Made by a program: the position numbers and the translations under genes
Shown: one piece after another, positions 32,796 through 42,092 of the stretch
Numbering within the stretch: position 1 is the stretch's first letter
Layout of the letters: the number at the start of each line of letters is the position of its first letter
The notes under the pieces: model-generated
Told to the model about the DNA's origin: nothing
Seen by the model: the letters and a program-made list of their open reading frames with translations, nothing else
Database searches by the model: none
Origin: Methanosarcina sp.
Lineage (GTDB): Archaea > Halobacteriota > Methanosarcinia > Methanosarcinales > Methanosarcinaceae
DNA length: 64,000 bases
NCBI RefSeq assembly: GCF_028693135.1
Contig: NZ_JAQUVZ010000001.1
Span: 1-64,000, forward strand
Direction: 5' to 3'

Positions 32796-34367
32796 TTGAT
32801 ATCTGAAGATGCAGGACCTGAAGAACTTGAGGCAATAGCAGTTGCAGTACATTCTCTTTTAGGGCTTCCGACCACCATCCGCAGCCTCAAGCGGAAGGGG
32901 CTTCGCCTGGAAAATGGGGAAATCATTGACAGGGACTATACAGGGCCGGTACTCGAAGAGGTGCTCAGGACCGGCATGACTGTGCGTGGAGTCCCAAAGG
33001 GGGGCACTTACCTGGGAAGGAACGTGGCTGTTTGCCCGATCTTCTCGGAGGAAGGGGAGGTAATTGCGGCAATCGGAATTGTGGACCTATTATCTGCCCT
33101 TAAGATGCAGGAAATAATCCGGACCGTAGTAAACAACAGCCCTGCAGTTGTTTTCCTGTGGAGAAGAGATGAAAAATGGCCATCCGAATTTGTGTCGGAA
33201 AACGTAGTCCAGTTTGGATACACGGTTGAGGACTTTATTTCCGGCAATATCCTTTATGGAAACATCATCCACCCCGATGACCAGAAAAAAGTTGAAGAAA
33301 TGCTTGAACAGCGCATCCGGAGAGGTGAAGTTGACTTCAATGCTGAGTACAGGATATTCACAAAAGCCGGGGACCTGCGCTGGGTCAACGAAAGGACATT
33401 TATCCAGCGGAATGAAGACGGAGAGGTAACCCACTTTCAAGGGCTTGTCCTCGATGTAACCGAACGGAAAGAGAACGAAGAAGCTCTCAGGAAATCTTTT
33501 GAAATGCAGAGGCTGCTGAAGACTATAATAAATAACAGCCAGGCAGTAGCTTTTCTATGGGAAAACAAAGAAAACCTGCCTGCCGAATATGTTTCAGAAA
33601 ACGTGACCCAGTTAGGGTACACTGTAGAAGATTTCACAACAGGGAAGATAGTTTACGGAAATATAATTCACAGGGATGACATTGCAAAGGTCATTGAGAC
33701 CCTTAAACGCAACATCGCAGAAGGTCAGGATTCTTTCAGCATTGAGTACAGGATTTTCACAGGAGATGGAAAAATGCTCTGGGTGGATGAGAAAACCTTT
33801 ATCCAGAGGGATAAAGAAGGCAAAGCAACTCATATTCAGGGCATTGTTGTAGACATTACCGAACAAAAAGAAGCCCAGAAAATGCTTGAAGTCCAGCGGG
33901 AACTGGTAACAAACCTTAATACAACCTGGAACCTCCATACCATTCTGGACCTGGTACTTGATGCCTGCTTGCAGATACACGGGCTGGATGCCGGAGGCGT
34001 ATATATTAAGGACGAACTCATGGACCAGATAAATCTTGTTGCATCCAGAGGAATTTCACCTGAATTTAAAGAAAAAGTTTCAAAATATAAAGCAGAATCA
34101 AATGAGGCAAAACAGATCTGGACCGAAAAGCCCATTTACTCGCTGGATTTTTACTCCGAAAATATGGCTGAAGCGGTAAAGGAAGAAGGAATAACAGCAG
34201 TTGCAATAATCCCTCTTAAGTATAGTAACGAAATTATAGGCAGCCTGAATTTAGCCTCCCATACTCTGGATAAAATTCCCTGGAGTATCCGTAACTTCCT
34301 TGAAAGCATTGCTCTCCAGGCAGTAAACCATATAGCTCCGGTCTGTATCCAGGCGGATCTATCGTGA
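32796..34367 (+). CDS. DUF2111-PAS-PAS-GAF sensory protein without output domain
   Basis: The protein has 523 residues from TTG 32796. Residues about 1-100 are a DUF2111 domain (EAIAVAVHSLLGLPTTIRSL ... VCPIFSEEGEVIAAIGIVDL). Two PAS/PAC units follow and resemble each other (VVFLWRRDEKWPSEFVSENV and VAFLWENKENLPAEYVSENV, each ending GLVLDVTERKE / GIVVDITEQKE), so they arose by duplication. A C-terminal GAF domain spans about 365-515. No kinase, cyclase or HTH domain is present, so it must signal to a partner. The start is unclear: the frame stays open about 13 codons upstream with no ATG and no good ribosome binding site, so the 5' end may be damaged. Confidence 0.82.
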   Translation: MISEDAGPEELEAIAVAVHSLLGLPTTIRSLKRKGLRLENGEIIDRDYTGPVLEEVLRTGMTVRGVPKGGTYLGRNVAVCPIFSEEGEVIAAIGIVDLLSALKMQEIIRTVVNNSPAVVFLWRRDEKWPSEFVSENVVQFGYTVEDFISGNILYGNIIHPDDQKKVEEMLEQRIRRGEVDFNAEYRIFTKAGDLRWVNERTFIQRNEDGEVTHFQGLVLDVTERKENEEALRKSFEMQRLLKTIINNSQAVAFLWENKENLPAEYVSENVTQLGYTVEDFTTGKIVYGNIIHRDDIAKVIETLKRNIAEGQDSFSIEYRIFTGDGKMLWVDEKTFIQRDKEGKATHIQGIVVDITEQKEAQKMLEVQRELVTNLNTTWNLHTILDLVLDACLQIHGLDAGGVYIKDELMDQINLVASRGISPEFKEKVSKYKAESNEAKQIWTEKPIYSLDFYSENMAEAVKEEGITAVAIIPLKYSNEIIGSLNLASHTLDKIPWSIRNFLESIALQAVNHIAPVCIQADLS

Positions 34368-34878
34368 ACTAACCCTCCCTGTCATTTCCGGCAAAGCCGG
34401 AACTGTCGAGGAAATGTGTCTTCCCGCCTGCGGAGATAAAATAAGAACGTGTATGCTCAATGAGAGATGTGATATAAAAAAGACCATCGAATTAGAAAGT
34501 TAGGTGGTTCACAAGGTTTACCCTGTGTCATGAAGTATAATATTACCGGATCAGTTAATTAAGGCTGTCCTGCTTTTACTCCATTCTACAGTATCCTGTG
34601 TCATGAAGTATCATTACTGGATCAGTTTTTAAGCTGTCCTGCATTTGCTCCATTCTACAGTAATCCCTTATGAACCAATCATAAATATGTAAGTAATATT
34701 ATAAAATCATAACGATAGAATATGTGTTTATTTGATGAGTCTCAATATTCCCGAATCAATCACCGTGTACACCTGAGAAAAGGTAACTTAATCTGCCTCA
34801 AATTCTCTGATGTAGCTAAAGACTTCGGGATTTTACGCTTTATCCTATAAATCAAAAGATGTCGTTTTGTTCTTTTCC
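34368..34878. other. Convergent spacer with a 70-bp tandem duplication
   Basis: About 510 bp between the PAS protein and the ABC permease, which converge. Apart from the duplication at 34522-34664 no gene or RNA was recognised. Confidence 0.6.
34522..34664. repeat. Two-copy tandem repeat of about 70 bp
   Basis: Unit 1 (34522-34594) and unit 2 (34595-34664) both run CCTGTGTCATGAAGTAT ... GGATCAGTT ... GCTGTCCTGC ... TCCATTCTACAGTA. Differences are small indels and substitutions, so the duplication is not brand new. Confidence 0.85.
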
Positions 34879-36132
34879 TCACCTGCCGCCTTCCCGGATA
34901 TTCTTCAGGATTTCCTTTACCCCGGGCCTTTTCCCATACATGAGCAGGTAAACCCTGAACAACCGGCTTGAAATCACGATTACTGCATGAATTGAAACAA
35001 AAAGGATAAAGAAACTCGCTGCGATCTGGTAGAAAGGAACTTCCGAAGCCCCGATCCTTGCAAGCATGGTTACGGGAGATGTAAAAGGAAAGAGAGAAAG
35101 GAAGACTGCCAGGGGACTGTCGGGTTTTGTAAGGATGAATTGCATGAAAACAAGGGGAAATGCAGCCGCAAATGTGAAGATCCCCGCAACCTGCTGGCTC
35201 TCCTGGAGTGAGCCGGTTACTGCCCCGATCCCTGCCATCATGCTGGCAAAAAAGAGAAAACCGAGCAGGAAATAGATCAGGGCAATAAAAAGAAGCATGG
35301 GATCTATTTTTACCGGGAGAGCATATCCGCCCCCCAGAACTATTGCTGAAATCCACACGACAATCTGCAGGAGGCCGACTGCACCAAGCCCCACGACTTT
35401 GCCTGTAAGAAGTTCGGAAGGGGTTACAGAAGAAAGAAGAACTTCCATAATCCTGTTTTCCTTTTCTTCCGAAACCCCACGGAGAAGATAGCCTGATGAC
35501 GAAAAAATGCTGAAAAAGAGGAGAAAGGCCATAAGGAGAGGAAGCCCGAAGTTAGTCAGGACCTCAGCTATACCCTGCTCCGATGGTTCTCCATTATCCC
35601 CGACATTATACAGCTTCAGGTTAATCGGGTTTTTGATTCTCTTGAGCACGGTTTCGTCCACACGATCTTTCAGGAGAGAATTGATCGCTATATTTGAAAG
35701 TTCAGCCGATAGTTCGGACCCCGTAACCGACATTCCTTTTTCAGAGGCATAAAGTTCAATTACGCCGGTCTCAAGGAAATCTGCAGGGACTATAAGATAG
35801 GAAGAGATCTGCTCGGAATGCAGAGCTTTCCTGGCTTTAGAGCTTTCGTCGTATTTTACAAACTCTATAGTTGAGGACTTTGCCCCCAATGGCCCTAAAG
35901 AAAAACCTTCACTGATTGAGGATTCCGGAAAATAAAAAGAGCCGGTCATGTCAATATAGCCTACCCTCTGGTCTTCGGCAGGGGTGGTGCCAGCAAGCAG
36001 AGGGGGGATAAAAGCGATTCCGGTAAGGAGAAGAGGAAAAGCAAAGGTCATGAAGAGAAACTCTTTACGCCTTATGGTTTTCAGAAACTCGTACCTGGCA
36101 ACAATAAAGGTTTTTCCGGAAAATTTACTCAC
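34879..36132 (-). CDS. ABC-2 type permease (NatB-like)
   Basis: The protein has 417 residues from GTG 36132, which overlaps the ATPase stop by 8 bp (GTGAGTAA) and has GGAGAGTG upstream; the frame extends 12 codons further. An N-terminal membrane segment (EFLFMTFAFPLLLTGIAFIP) is followed by a large extracytoplasmic domain (about 60-190) and five to six C-terminal membrane segments. The conserved ABC-2 segment SEEKENRIMEVLLSSVTPSELLTGK lies between them. This is the NatB/YhaP type, associated with Na+ or drug export. It pairs with the upstream ATPase. Confidence 0.9.
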   Translation of the reverse strand: MSKFSGKTFIVARYEFLKTIRRKEFLFMTFAFPLLLTGIAFIPPLLAGTTPAEDQRVGYIDMTGSFYFPESSISEGFSLGPLGAKSSTIEFVKYDESSKARKALHSEQISSYLIVPADFLETGVIELYASEKGMSVTGSELSAELSNIAINSLLKDRVDETVLKRIKNPINLKLYNVGDNGEPSEQGIAEVLTNFGLPLLMAFLLFFSIFSSSGYLLRGVSEEKENRIMEVLLSSVTPSELLTGKVVGLGAVGLLQIVVWISAIVLGGGYALPVKIDPMLLFIALIYFLLGFLFFASMMAGIGAVTGSLQESQQVAGIFTFAAAFPLVFMQFILTKPDSPLAVFLSLFPFTSPVTMLARIGASEVPFYQIAASFFILFVSIHAVIVISSRLFRVYLLMYGKRPGVKEILKNIREGGR

Positions 36133-37036
36133 CAGAAGCACTCTCCACAGTCTCAATAAAAATCTCATTCAGGGAAGGAAGTGCCTGCTCAAATCGCAGA
36201 ATTTCGGCTCTCTGTACAAGCTCCTGAAGAACTGCCTGTGCACTGATCCCCTCCTCAGGAAAGATCTCAAATGACCCTTCATGCTCAGTAATTTTTCTTA
36301 TACCTGAAATTTCCTGAATAATGCTCAAACTCCTTTTTTCAGCGAACTCCACAAGCAGAGAGTTTTGTCCGTGCTCCTTTCGTATCCCTGCAACGGTGCC
36401 GTAAAGCACTCGCTGCCCTTTATTGAGCATGAGGATCCTGTCGCAGAGCTTCTGCGCCTGTTCCATCATATGCGTGGAGAAGATAACGGTCCGGCCTGCT
36501 TTCCTGTACTCGATAATTTTGTCTTTAACGGTTTTCGTGCTTATGGGATCGAGCCCTGAAAAAGGCTCGTCAAGAATAATAAGTTCAGGCTCATGGATAA
36601 TAGAAGAAAGGAACTGAATTTTTTGCTGCATTCCTTTTGAAAGCTCTTCTACCCTTTTCCCCCTGTATTCGTACAGGCCCAGGGATTTTAGAAGAGACTC
36701 TGCATTCGTCTGAGCCTTTTTTTTGGGTACATTTTTAAGCTGTGCGAGGTATACAAGCATATCCAGAAGCTTTGTTTTCCTGTACAGCCCCCTTTCCTCA
36801 GGAAGGTAGCCTATCCTGTCTTTTGCAGCAGGCCCCAGAGAACCCCCAAAGACCCGGATTTCTCCCGAATCCGGTTTTAGAATATCAAGAAGCAGCCTTA
36901 TAAGGGTGGTTTTTCCAGCCCCGTTTGGTCCCAGCAGCCCGAAAATTTCGCCCGGTTCGACTGAAAAAGAGATGTTTCTGATAACATTATTTTCTGCGAA
37001 AGACTTTGATACGCCTTCAAATTCCAGAGCATGCAT
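36125..37036 (-). CDS. ABC transporter ATPase (NatA-like)
   Basis: The protein has 303 residues from ATG 37036 (MHALEFEGVSKSFAENNVIR). The frame extends 26 codons upstream, but that part is unlike the family. Motifs: Walker A GPNGAGKTT, Q-loop YLPEERGLYRKTKL, signature LSKGMQQKIQFLSS, Walker B LIILDEPFSGLDP, H-loop FSTHMMEQ. The YLPEERGLY stretch and LSKGMQQK signature are typical of the NatA/YhaQ group. A C-terminal domain of about 70 residues follows. The gene diverges from the reductase gene at 37105 across a short shared promoter region. Confidence 0.93.
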   Translation of the reverse strand: MHALEFEGVSKSFAENNVIRNISFSVEPGEIFGLLGPNGAGKTTLIRLLLDILKPDSGEIRVFGGSLGPAAKDRIGYLPEERGLYRKTKLLDMLVYLAQLKNVPKKKAQTNAESLLKSLGLYEYRGKRVEELSKGMQQKIQFLSSIIHEPELIILDEPFSGLDPISTKTVKDKIIEYRKAGRTVIFSTHMMEQAQKLCDRILMLNKGQRVLYGTVAGIRKEHGQNSLLVEFAEKRSLSIIQEISGIRKITEHEGSFEIFPEEGISAQAVLQELVQRAEILRFEQALPSLNEIFIETVESASGE

Positions 37037-37104
37037 CCAGATTAAATATATTCCAATATAGAATAACTTTATTGAATGTTTAATTTGAGGGAATGGGTGA
37101 CAAT

Positions 37105-37776
37105 ATGCTACCAAGACTGATTATACACAACACCATAAGTCTCGACGGCTCAACTACCGGCTTTACGGCAAACCTTGATGTTCATTATGGAATCCTGGCC
37201 AGTTACGAGCCTGATGCCATGATAGTCGGCTCAAACACCGCAAAGGCGGGAACACAATTTTTTTGCGAAAAAATCCCTCCGGAAGAGAAGTCGGACTTCA
37301 AGAAACCTGAAATCCTACCTGAAGACTCTCGGGCATACTGGATGATCGCGGATTCCCGGGGAGTTCTCGAAGGGTTGATGCACGTTTTCAGGCGTTCCGA
37401 GTACAGTAAAGATGTGATCGTCCTTGTATCGGAAAAGACTCCTGAACCTTACATCACTTACCTAAAGGAAAGGGACTACGACTTTATCCGGGCAGGAGCG
37501 GGACGCGTGGATGTCAGGCAGGCACTTGAAATTGCAAATGAACGGTATGGTTTTAAACTTGTAGTCTCGGACAGCGGAGGAATACTGAACAGCATACTGC
37601 TCGAACAGGGGCTCGTTGAGGAAGTTAGCCTTGTCCTGACTCCGGAGATTGTGGGGAAAAATGGGACAAACCTTTTCAGAGGCATTGAGAAAAGCGGGAT
37701 TCAACTCGAACTTGTAAAAAATGAAATTGTGGAAAAAAAGTATGTGCATCTGGTGTACAGGGTTTTAAAAAAGTAA
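37105..37776 (+). CDS. RibD C-terminal-type (riboflavin pathway / DHFR-like) reductase
   Basis: The protein has 223 residues from ATG 37105, preceded by GGGTGA at good spacing; ATG 37093 would add four residues. Features: IIHNTISLDGSTTGF (family start with S-x-D-G), DAMIVGSNTAKAG, a central DVIVLVSEKTP, and VVSDSGGILNSILLEQGLVEEVSLVLTPEIVG. The fold reduces the ribosyl side chain of the pyrimidine in archaeal riboflavin synthesis with NAD(P)H, but the family also holds paralogues of unknown substrate. The central insert (about 60-90) is unusual for RibD, so the paralogue reading is possible. Confidence 0.82.
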   Translation: MLPRLIIHNTISLDGSTTGFTANLDVHYGILASYEPDAMIVGSNTAKAGTQFFCEKIPPEEKSDFKKPEILPEDSRAYWMIADSRGVLEGLMHVFRRSEYSKDVIVLVSEKTPEPYITYLKERDYDFIRAGAGRVDVRQALEIANERYGFKLVVSDSGGILNSILLEQGLVEEVSLVLTPEIVGKNGTNLFRGIEKSGIQLELVKNEIVEKKYVHLVYRVLKK

Positions 37777-38539
37777 AAGGGATAAAAAAGAATAAGAAAG
37801 GAATAAGAAAGGAATAAGAACCAATATCACTATCAGTGAAAGGTTCCGGAAAGGAACTTATTTTTCGAGTAGTCATAGCAATCCATGCGGGCACATGTAA
37901 AAAAATAATTCAATTGAAGTTGCCTTGCTCCTTTCTGTATTCTGTCCATTTTTATCGGCAACTGCTGATAGTTCTGACTATTCCACAGATAAGGCAATAA
38001 CATTCTGCACATTTAACTTTCTGCACATAGGAAGTATTGAGCACATATTAATTATTATAAAATAGTTTTAAACTTAAAAGTAATTCTGTTGAGAGTGGTA
38101 AAAGCTGCGGAAGATTATTATAGTTCGGGTCATTCCAATCTCCCTATGATGAGAGTTATATCAGGAATTCCCTCTTGAGAACCAAAAAAGCAAATTTATT
38201 TATTGTGTTCAAAGCCCCTGATTATGTTCCTCTATCAGAAATATATATCATTAATAATAATTATTAATCCGTACAAGAAACTTTATAATGTAATCCTGTA
38301 TAATATTAGGGAGTATTAGGCAGAAACGTTTCCGGGGAGAGTAAACCCGGATGAAATTTACGGTGGAATCTCAATACGAATTACAAAAATGACCCTATCA
38401 TCTCATATACAGAGGACAGTTTCGAAAGCCTTACTTTAAGCGGTAGAGGGGCTGGAAAGCCAGAACTCTCTACCCGGATTGAAAAACTGTTTTCAGCTTT
38501 TCTATTAGTTGCCGGATCTCGGTTTGAGGAGTGAATACA
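37777..38539 (+). promoter_or_regulatory. Long intergenic region with structured leader of the hydrogenase-like operon
   Basis: The left half is AT-rich and featureless apart from a short GGAATAAGAAA duplication. TTTATAAT at 38282-38289 is a good TATA box, giving a start near 38310 and a leader of about 220-230 nt. The leader contains CCGGGG...CCCGG (about 38332-38350) and a strong nested hairpin: GGTAGAG...CTCTACC around CTGG-AAAG-CCAG (about 38440-38474). No known riboswitch class was recognised. Confidence 0.5.
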
Positions 38540-40471
38540 TTGCTCGAAGCCTTAGTGTACGGTGCAATTGCCGCCCTTATATCCGGAACTGTCCTCCCTC
38601 TTCTGTACCGCAGTAAAAACACAAGAAAGACTTCTTTTGGCCTTTCTCTTCTCTCATCAATCCTGCTTCTGGGTTTTGCAGGCGCGCTCCTCTACACTGG
38701 AAAAGAGCCTGTATTTCCACCCATAAGATATCTTCCGGGCCTGGATTTTACCCTTGTTGCAGACCGGCTCTCAGCCGGATTTATCCTGCTAATTGCAGCA
38801 GTAGTGCCCGGTGTTTCAATCTATTCGGTCGAATATGTGGAACACGCTAAAAGCGAAGCCGGGAAAAACCTGCAGACAGCCCTGACAAATCTCTTCATCC
38901 TTGCCATGCTTATGGTAGTGCTCGCAGGCAATATGGTCATCTTCCTTATTTTCTGGGAAATAATGTCCCTTTCTTCTCTCCTGCTTGTGCTTCACGACTA
39001 TTCATCGGAGGAAAATAAAAAAGCAGGCTTTTTCTACTTCGTGATGACAAACATCAGCACAGCGTTTCTTTTCGTGGGCTTCATAAGCCTCTTCAGATTG
39101 ACAGGCTCTGCCGATTTCGGACCGCTTGAATACTCTGCAAGCGAACTGGCTCTCCCCTTCCTCTCCCTTTTTATCGGCTTCGGGGTCAAGGCAGGACTTG
39201 TTCCTTTCCACAAGTGGCTTCCCTATGCTCACCCTGCAGCCCCCTCAAGTGTTTCGGCACTGATGTCCGGAGTTATGTTGAAGGTTGCAGTCTACGGCTT
39301 CCTGCGGTTCCTGCTCTCAGTTTTCACACCTGAACTCTGGTGGGGAGTGCTCATTATTACAGCAGGCAGCCTTTCAGCCCTCTTCGGGGTAATTTATGCC
39401 CTTAAGGAAAACGACATAAAAAGGCTCCTTGCCTACAGCAGCATTGAAAACATAGGGATCATTTTCACGGGAATAGGGCTGTATGTTATATTCAAAGTTG
39501 AAGGGCTTGAATCCCTCGCCCTGTTAAGCCTTGCTGGAGCCTGCTTCCATGCCTTTAACCATGCCCTCTTCAAAAGCCTGCTCTTCCTCTGTGCAGGCTC
39601 AATAGTCCATGCCACAGGCACACGGAAAATCGAAGCCTTCGGTGGCCTTGTAAAAACTATGCCTGCAACCACAGCCCTTTTCATGATAGGCTCGGTCTCG
39701 ATTGCAGCCCTGCCCCCAACAAACGGTTTTGCTGGGGAACTCCTGCTCTACCAGGCTTTCTTCCAGTCGTTTGCCGTAACTGACCCCCTTCTCACCGTAT
39801 TTCTGATAACTGCTCTCTCAAGTTTTGCCCTCACCGGAGCGCTGGCAGCTGCCCTTTTCGTAAAACTTTTCGGAATCACCTGTCTTGCCCTTCCGCGCTC
39901 GGAAAAGAGCCGCCTTGCTGAGGAAGTCCAGAAACCAATGTTGATAGGACCCGCAGTGCCGGCAGCTCTCTGCATACTTGCAGGGCTTTTCTCAAAGCAG
40001 CTCCTTTCTTTTGCAGGCTGGGAGATTGAGTTTCCGGACCTGCTTTTACTGGGGCTTCTGCTTGGGTTAATATACGCAGCCCTTTTCCTGATAATCCGTT
40101 CAAAAGAAACGAGTCCTGCCCGAATTAGCGAGACCTGGGGATGCGGAATTCCGACCCTTGCCCCTCACATGGAATACAGCTCAGCAGGCTTTTCCGAGCC
40201 TCTTGTGATGATCTTCAAAAACATCTACAGGACAAAGATTGTGCACAAAGCTGAGTACCACGACAAACAGGAAAGTCTCTTTAAGAACGGGAACGTGGAA
40301 ATCCGCCTTCTTCGCTTCTTTGAAGAGTACCTTTACATTCCTCCTGCGAGGGCAATCGAGAGTTTTTCAAAATATGTTTCAAGCCTGCAGAACGGAAAAC
40401 TTGACAGTTACATCCTTTACGCCTTTCTGGCAGTAATTGTATTGATTATAGCAACAGGAGGCTTTGTATGA
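38540..40471 (+). CDS. HyfB/HycC/NuoL-like antiporter-type membrane subunit of a hydrogenase-related complex
   Basis: About 643 residues and some 15 membrane segments. The start is probably TTG 38540 behind GAGGAGTGA; a GTG at 38531 overlaps that site. Ion-channel hallmarks are kept: a Glu in FWEIMSLSSLLLV, Lys in GFGVKAGLVPFHKWLPYAHP and the LLAYSSIENIGIIFTGIG helix. A hydrophilic C-terminal part (about 525-625) resembles HyfB/HycC (ETWGCGIPTLAPHMEYSSAG). Such subunits move H+ or Na+ when the hydrophilic arm changes shape. It is first of six genes; each of the next three starts in an ATGA overlap. Confidence 0.92.
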   Translation: MLEALVYGAIAALISGTVLPLLYRSKNTRKTSFGLSLLSSILLLGFAGALLYTGKEPVFPPIRYLPGLDFTLVADRLSAGFILLIAAVVPGVSIYSVEYVEHAKSEAGKNLQTALTNLFILAMLMVVLAGNMVIFLIFWEIMSLSSLLLVLHDYSSEENKKAGFFYFVMTNISTAFLFVGFISLFRLTGSADFGPLEYSASELALPFLSLFIGFGVKAGLVPFHKWLPYAHPAAPSSVSALMSGVMLKVAVYGFLRFLLSVFTPELWWGVLIITAGSLSALFGVIYALKENDIKRLLAYSSIENIGIIFTGIGLYVIFKVEGLESLALLSLAGACFHAFNHALFKSLLFLCAGSIVHATGTRKIEAFGGLVKTMPATTALFMIGSVSIAALPPTNGFAGELLLYQAFFQSFAVTDPLLTVFLITALSSFALTGALAAALFVKLFGITCLALPRSEKSRLAEEVQKPMLIGPAVPAALCILAGLFSKQLLSFAGWEIEFPDLLLLGLLLGLIYAALFLIIRSKETSPARISETWGCGIPTLAPHMEYSSAGFSEPLVMIFKNIYRTKIVHKAEYHDKQESLFKNGNVEIRLLRFFEEYLYIPPARAIESFSKYVSSLQNGKLDSYILYAFLAVIVLIIATGGFV

Positions 40472-41409
40472 ACACGTCGTTCCTGCTTTTTGCCCTCTTA
40501 AATCCGCTTTTTGCCCTGCTGGCAGCCCCTCTGTACATGGCTTTGATCCGAAAGGTAAAGGCATACGCCCAGGGGAGAAGGGGTCCGAGTCTTTTTCAGG
40601 TTTATTACGATTTAAGAAAACTCCTGCAAAAAGAAGCGGTCTATTCTCCGACCTCCTCCTGGATCATGCGGTTTACCCCCTACCTCAACCTTTCGACTCT
40701 GCTTGTCTGTTCCCTTTTCGTACCTCTGGTCTTTGTCCCGGAACCTGCAGGAGGAATCGGAAACATCATTGTCTTCCTGTACCTTCTTGCGCTTGAAAGG
40801 TTCTTTACCGCCCTTGGCGGGCTTGACGCCGGAAGTGCTTTCGGCGGCATGGGCAGTTCAAGATCAATGAGCCTTGCGGCTGTAATCGAACCAACAATGG
40901 TAGTTGCTTTTGCAGCTCTGGCCTTTGTCCTGAAAAGCCTCAACCTGCACCAGATGTTCGCCCTTAATGCAGGCACGATTCTTCCCATTAGCCCGACCCT
41001 TGTCCTGGTCTCAATCTCGCTCTTCATTATCCTGATCGTGGAGACCGGAAGGCTGCCTGTGGATAACCCGGCAACTCACCTTGAACTTACCATGATTAAT
41101 GAGGCAATGATCCTTGAACAGACAGGAACGAACCTTGCCCTGCTCGAACTTGCCCATGCTCTTAAACAGTTCCTGCTAATGGGGATATTGATTAACACAA
41201 TTCTTCCGGTAGGGCTCAGTACCGAGATCGATGCAGGAAAAATTGCGGTCTCAGCCTTTCTCTTCCTCCTGAAGGCAGGGCTGCTTGCAATAATAATCGG
41301 GCTCTTTGAATCAGCCCTTGCAAAGATGAGGCTCTTCAGGCTTCCTGCATTTTATGTAATGGCATTTTTCTTTTCCGCCCTTACCATCCTTATCGAGGTG
41401 TTTGCATGA
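40468..41409 (+). CDS. HyfC/HycD/NuoH-like membrane anchor subunit
   Basis: The protein has 313 residues and eight hydrophobic segments. Diagnostic family motifs are present: GRRGPSLFQVYYDLRKLLQK (the RxGP...Q..YDL.KL pattern facing the connecting subunit), FGGMGSSRSMSLAAVIEPTM, and ETGRLPVDNPATHLELTMIN (acidic residues of the E-channel). In complex I and group 4 hydrogenases this subunit joins the redox arm to the pump modules. It overlaps the previous stop by 4 bp. Confidence 0.93.
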   Translation: MNTSFLLFALLNPLFALLAAPLYMALIRKVKAYAQGRRGPSLFQVYYDLRKLLQKEAVYSPTSSWIMRFTPYLNLSTLLVCSLFVPLVFVPEPAGGIGNIIVFLYLLALERFFTALGGLDAGSAFGGMGSSRSMSLAAVIEPTMVVAFAALAFVLKSLNLHQMFALNAGTILPISPTLVLVSISLFIILIVETGRLPVDNPATHLELTMINEAMILEQTGTNLALLELAHALKQFLLMGILINTILPVGLSTEIDAGKIAVSAFLFLLKAGLLAIIIGLFESALAKMRLFRLPAFYVMAFFFSALTILIEVFA

Positions 41410-42092
41410 TTGACCCGCTCTTCCTTGAAGGCATAATAAAGGTCCTTTTCGTCTTTGTCCTTATAAGTGCAGGGCTGATCATCTCAACCCGCAACCTTAG
41501 TTCGGCCCTTACCACATATACTATCCAGTCTTTCCTGCTGGCTGCAGTCTCCTTCCTCCTCTACCTGATAGACGGAAAAGGTCAGCTTCTGCTGCTGGCA
41601 TGCCTGACCCTGGCAAGTAAAGTGATTCTAATTCCTTACTTCGTCTCCAGAATAGAAGAGAAAATCAAAATCGGAAGAGATCTTCACTTTGCATATCTGG
41701 AGCCAACACCATCTCTTCTGCTGAGCATAGGCCTTATTCTCCTCTCCTATACGTTCCTTTCAAGGGTATTCGAAGGACTGCCCCTCTCGAAGCTCTTTTT
41801 CTTCGGGGCTGTGATAGGGCTTTCCCTTACCCTTATGGGCATGCTTGTGATGTTCAGCAGAAAAAAAGTTGTCACAAAAGCGCTTGGTTACCTCAGCATG
41901 GAAAATGGAGTCCTGATGTTCGGGCTCTTTGTTACGGAACTTCCCTTTATCATCGAAGTCCTGATCATACTAGACCTAATAATCCTGGTCCTGCTGACCA
42001 CTATTCTGGCTGTGGGGATGGATTCAAGCATTGAGGAGTACAGACAGAAATTCCGGGAACTGCAGATCTGGACAGGAGTTGAGTCTCGATGA
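41406..42092 (+). CDS. HyfE-like membrane subunit (NuoK-like)
   Basis: The protein has 228 residues and about seven hydrophobic segments. HyfE-type features: LISAGLIISTRNLSSALTTY at the N-terminus, LLLLACLTLASKVILIPYFV, and the C-terminal FGLFVTELPFIIEVLIILDL with NuoK-like acidic residues in membrane helices. HyfE is a fused NuoJ/K-like subunit found in hydrogenase-4 and related complexes but not in hydrogenase-3. Its presence places this complex with the Hyf/Ehr type. ATGA overlaps on both sides imply coupling. Confidence 0.9.
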   Translation: MIDPLFLEGIIKVLFVFVLISAGLIISTRNLSSALTTYTIQSFLLAAVSFLLYLIDGKGQLLLLACLTLASKVILIPYFVSRIEEKIKIGRDLHFAYLEPTPSLLLSIGLILLSYTFLSRVFEGLPLSKLFFFGAVIGLSLTLMGMLVMFSRKKVVTKALGYLSMENGVLMFGLFVTELPFIIEVLIILDLIILVLLTTILAVGMDSSIEEYRQKFRELQIWTGVESR

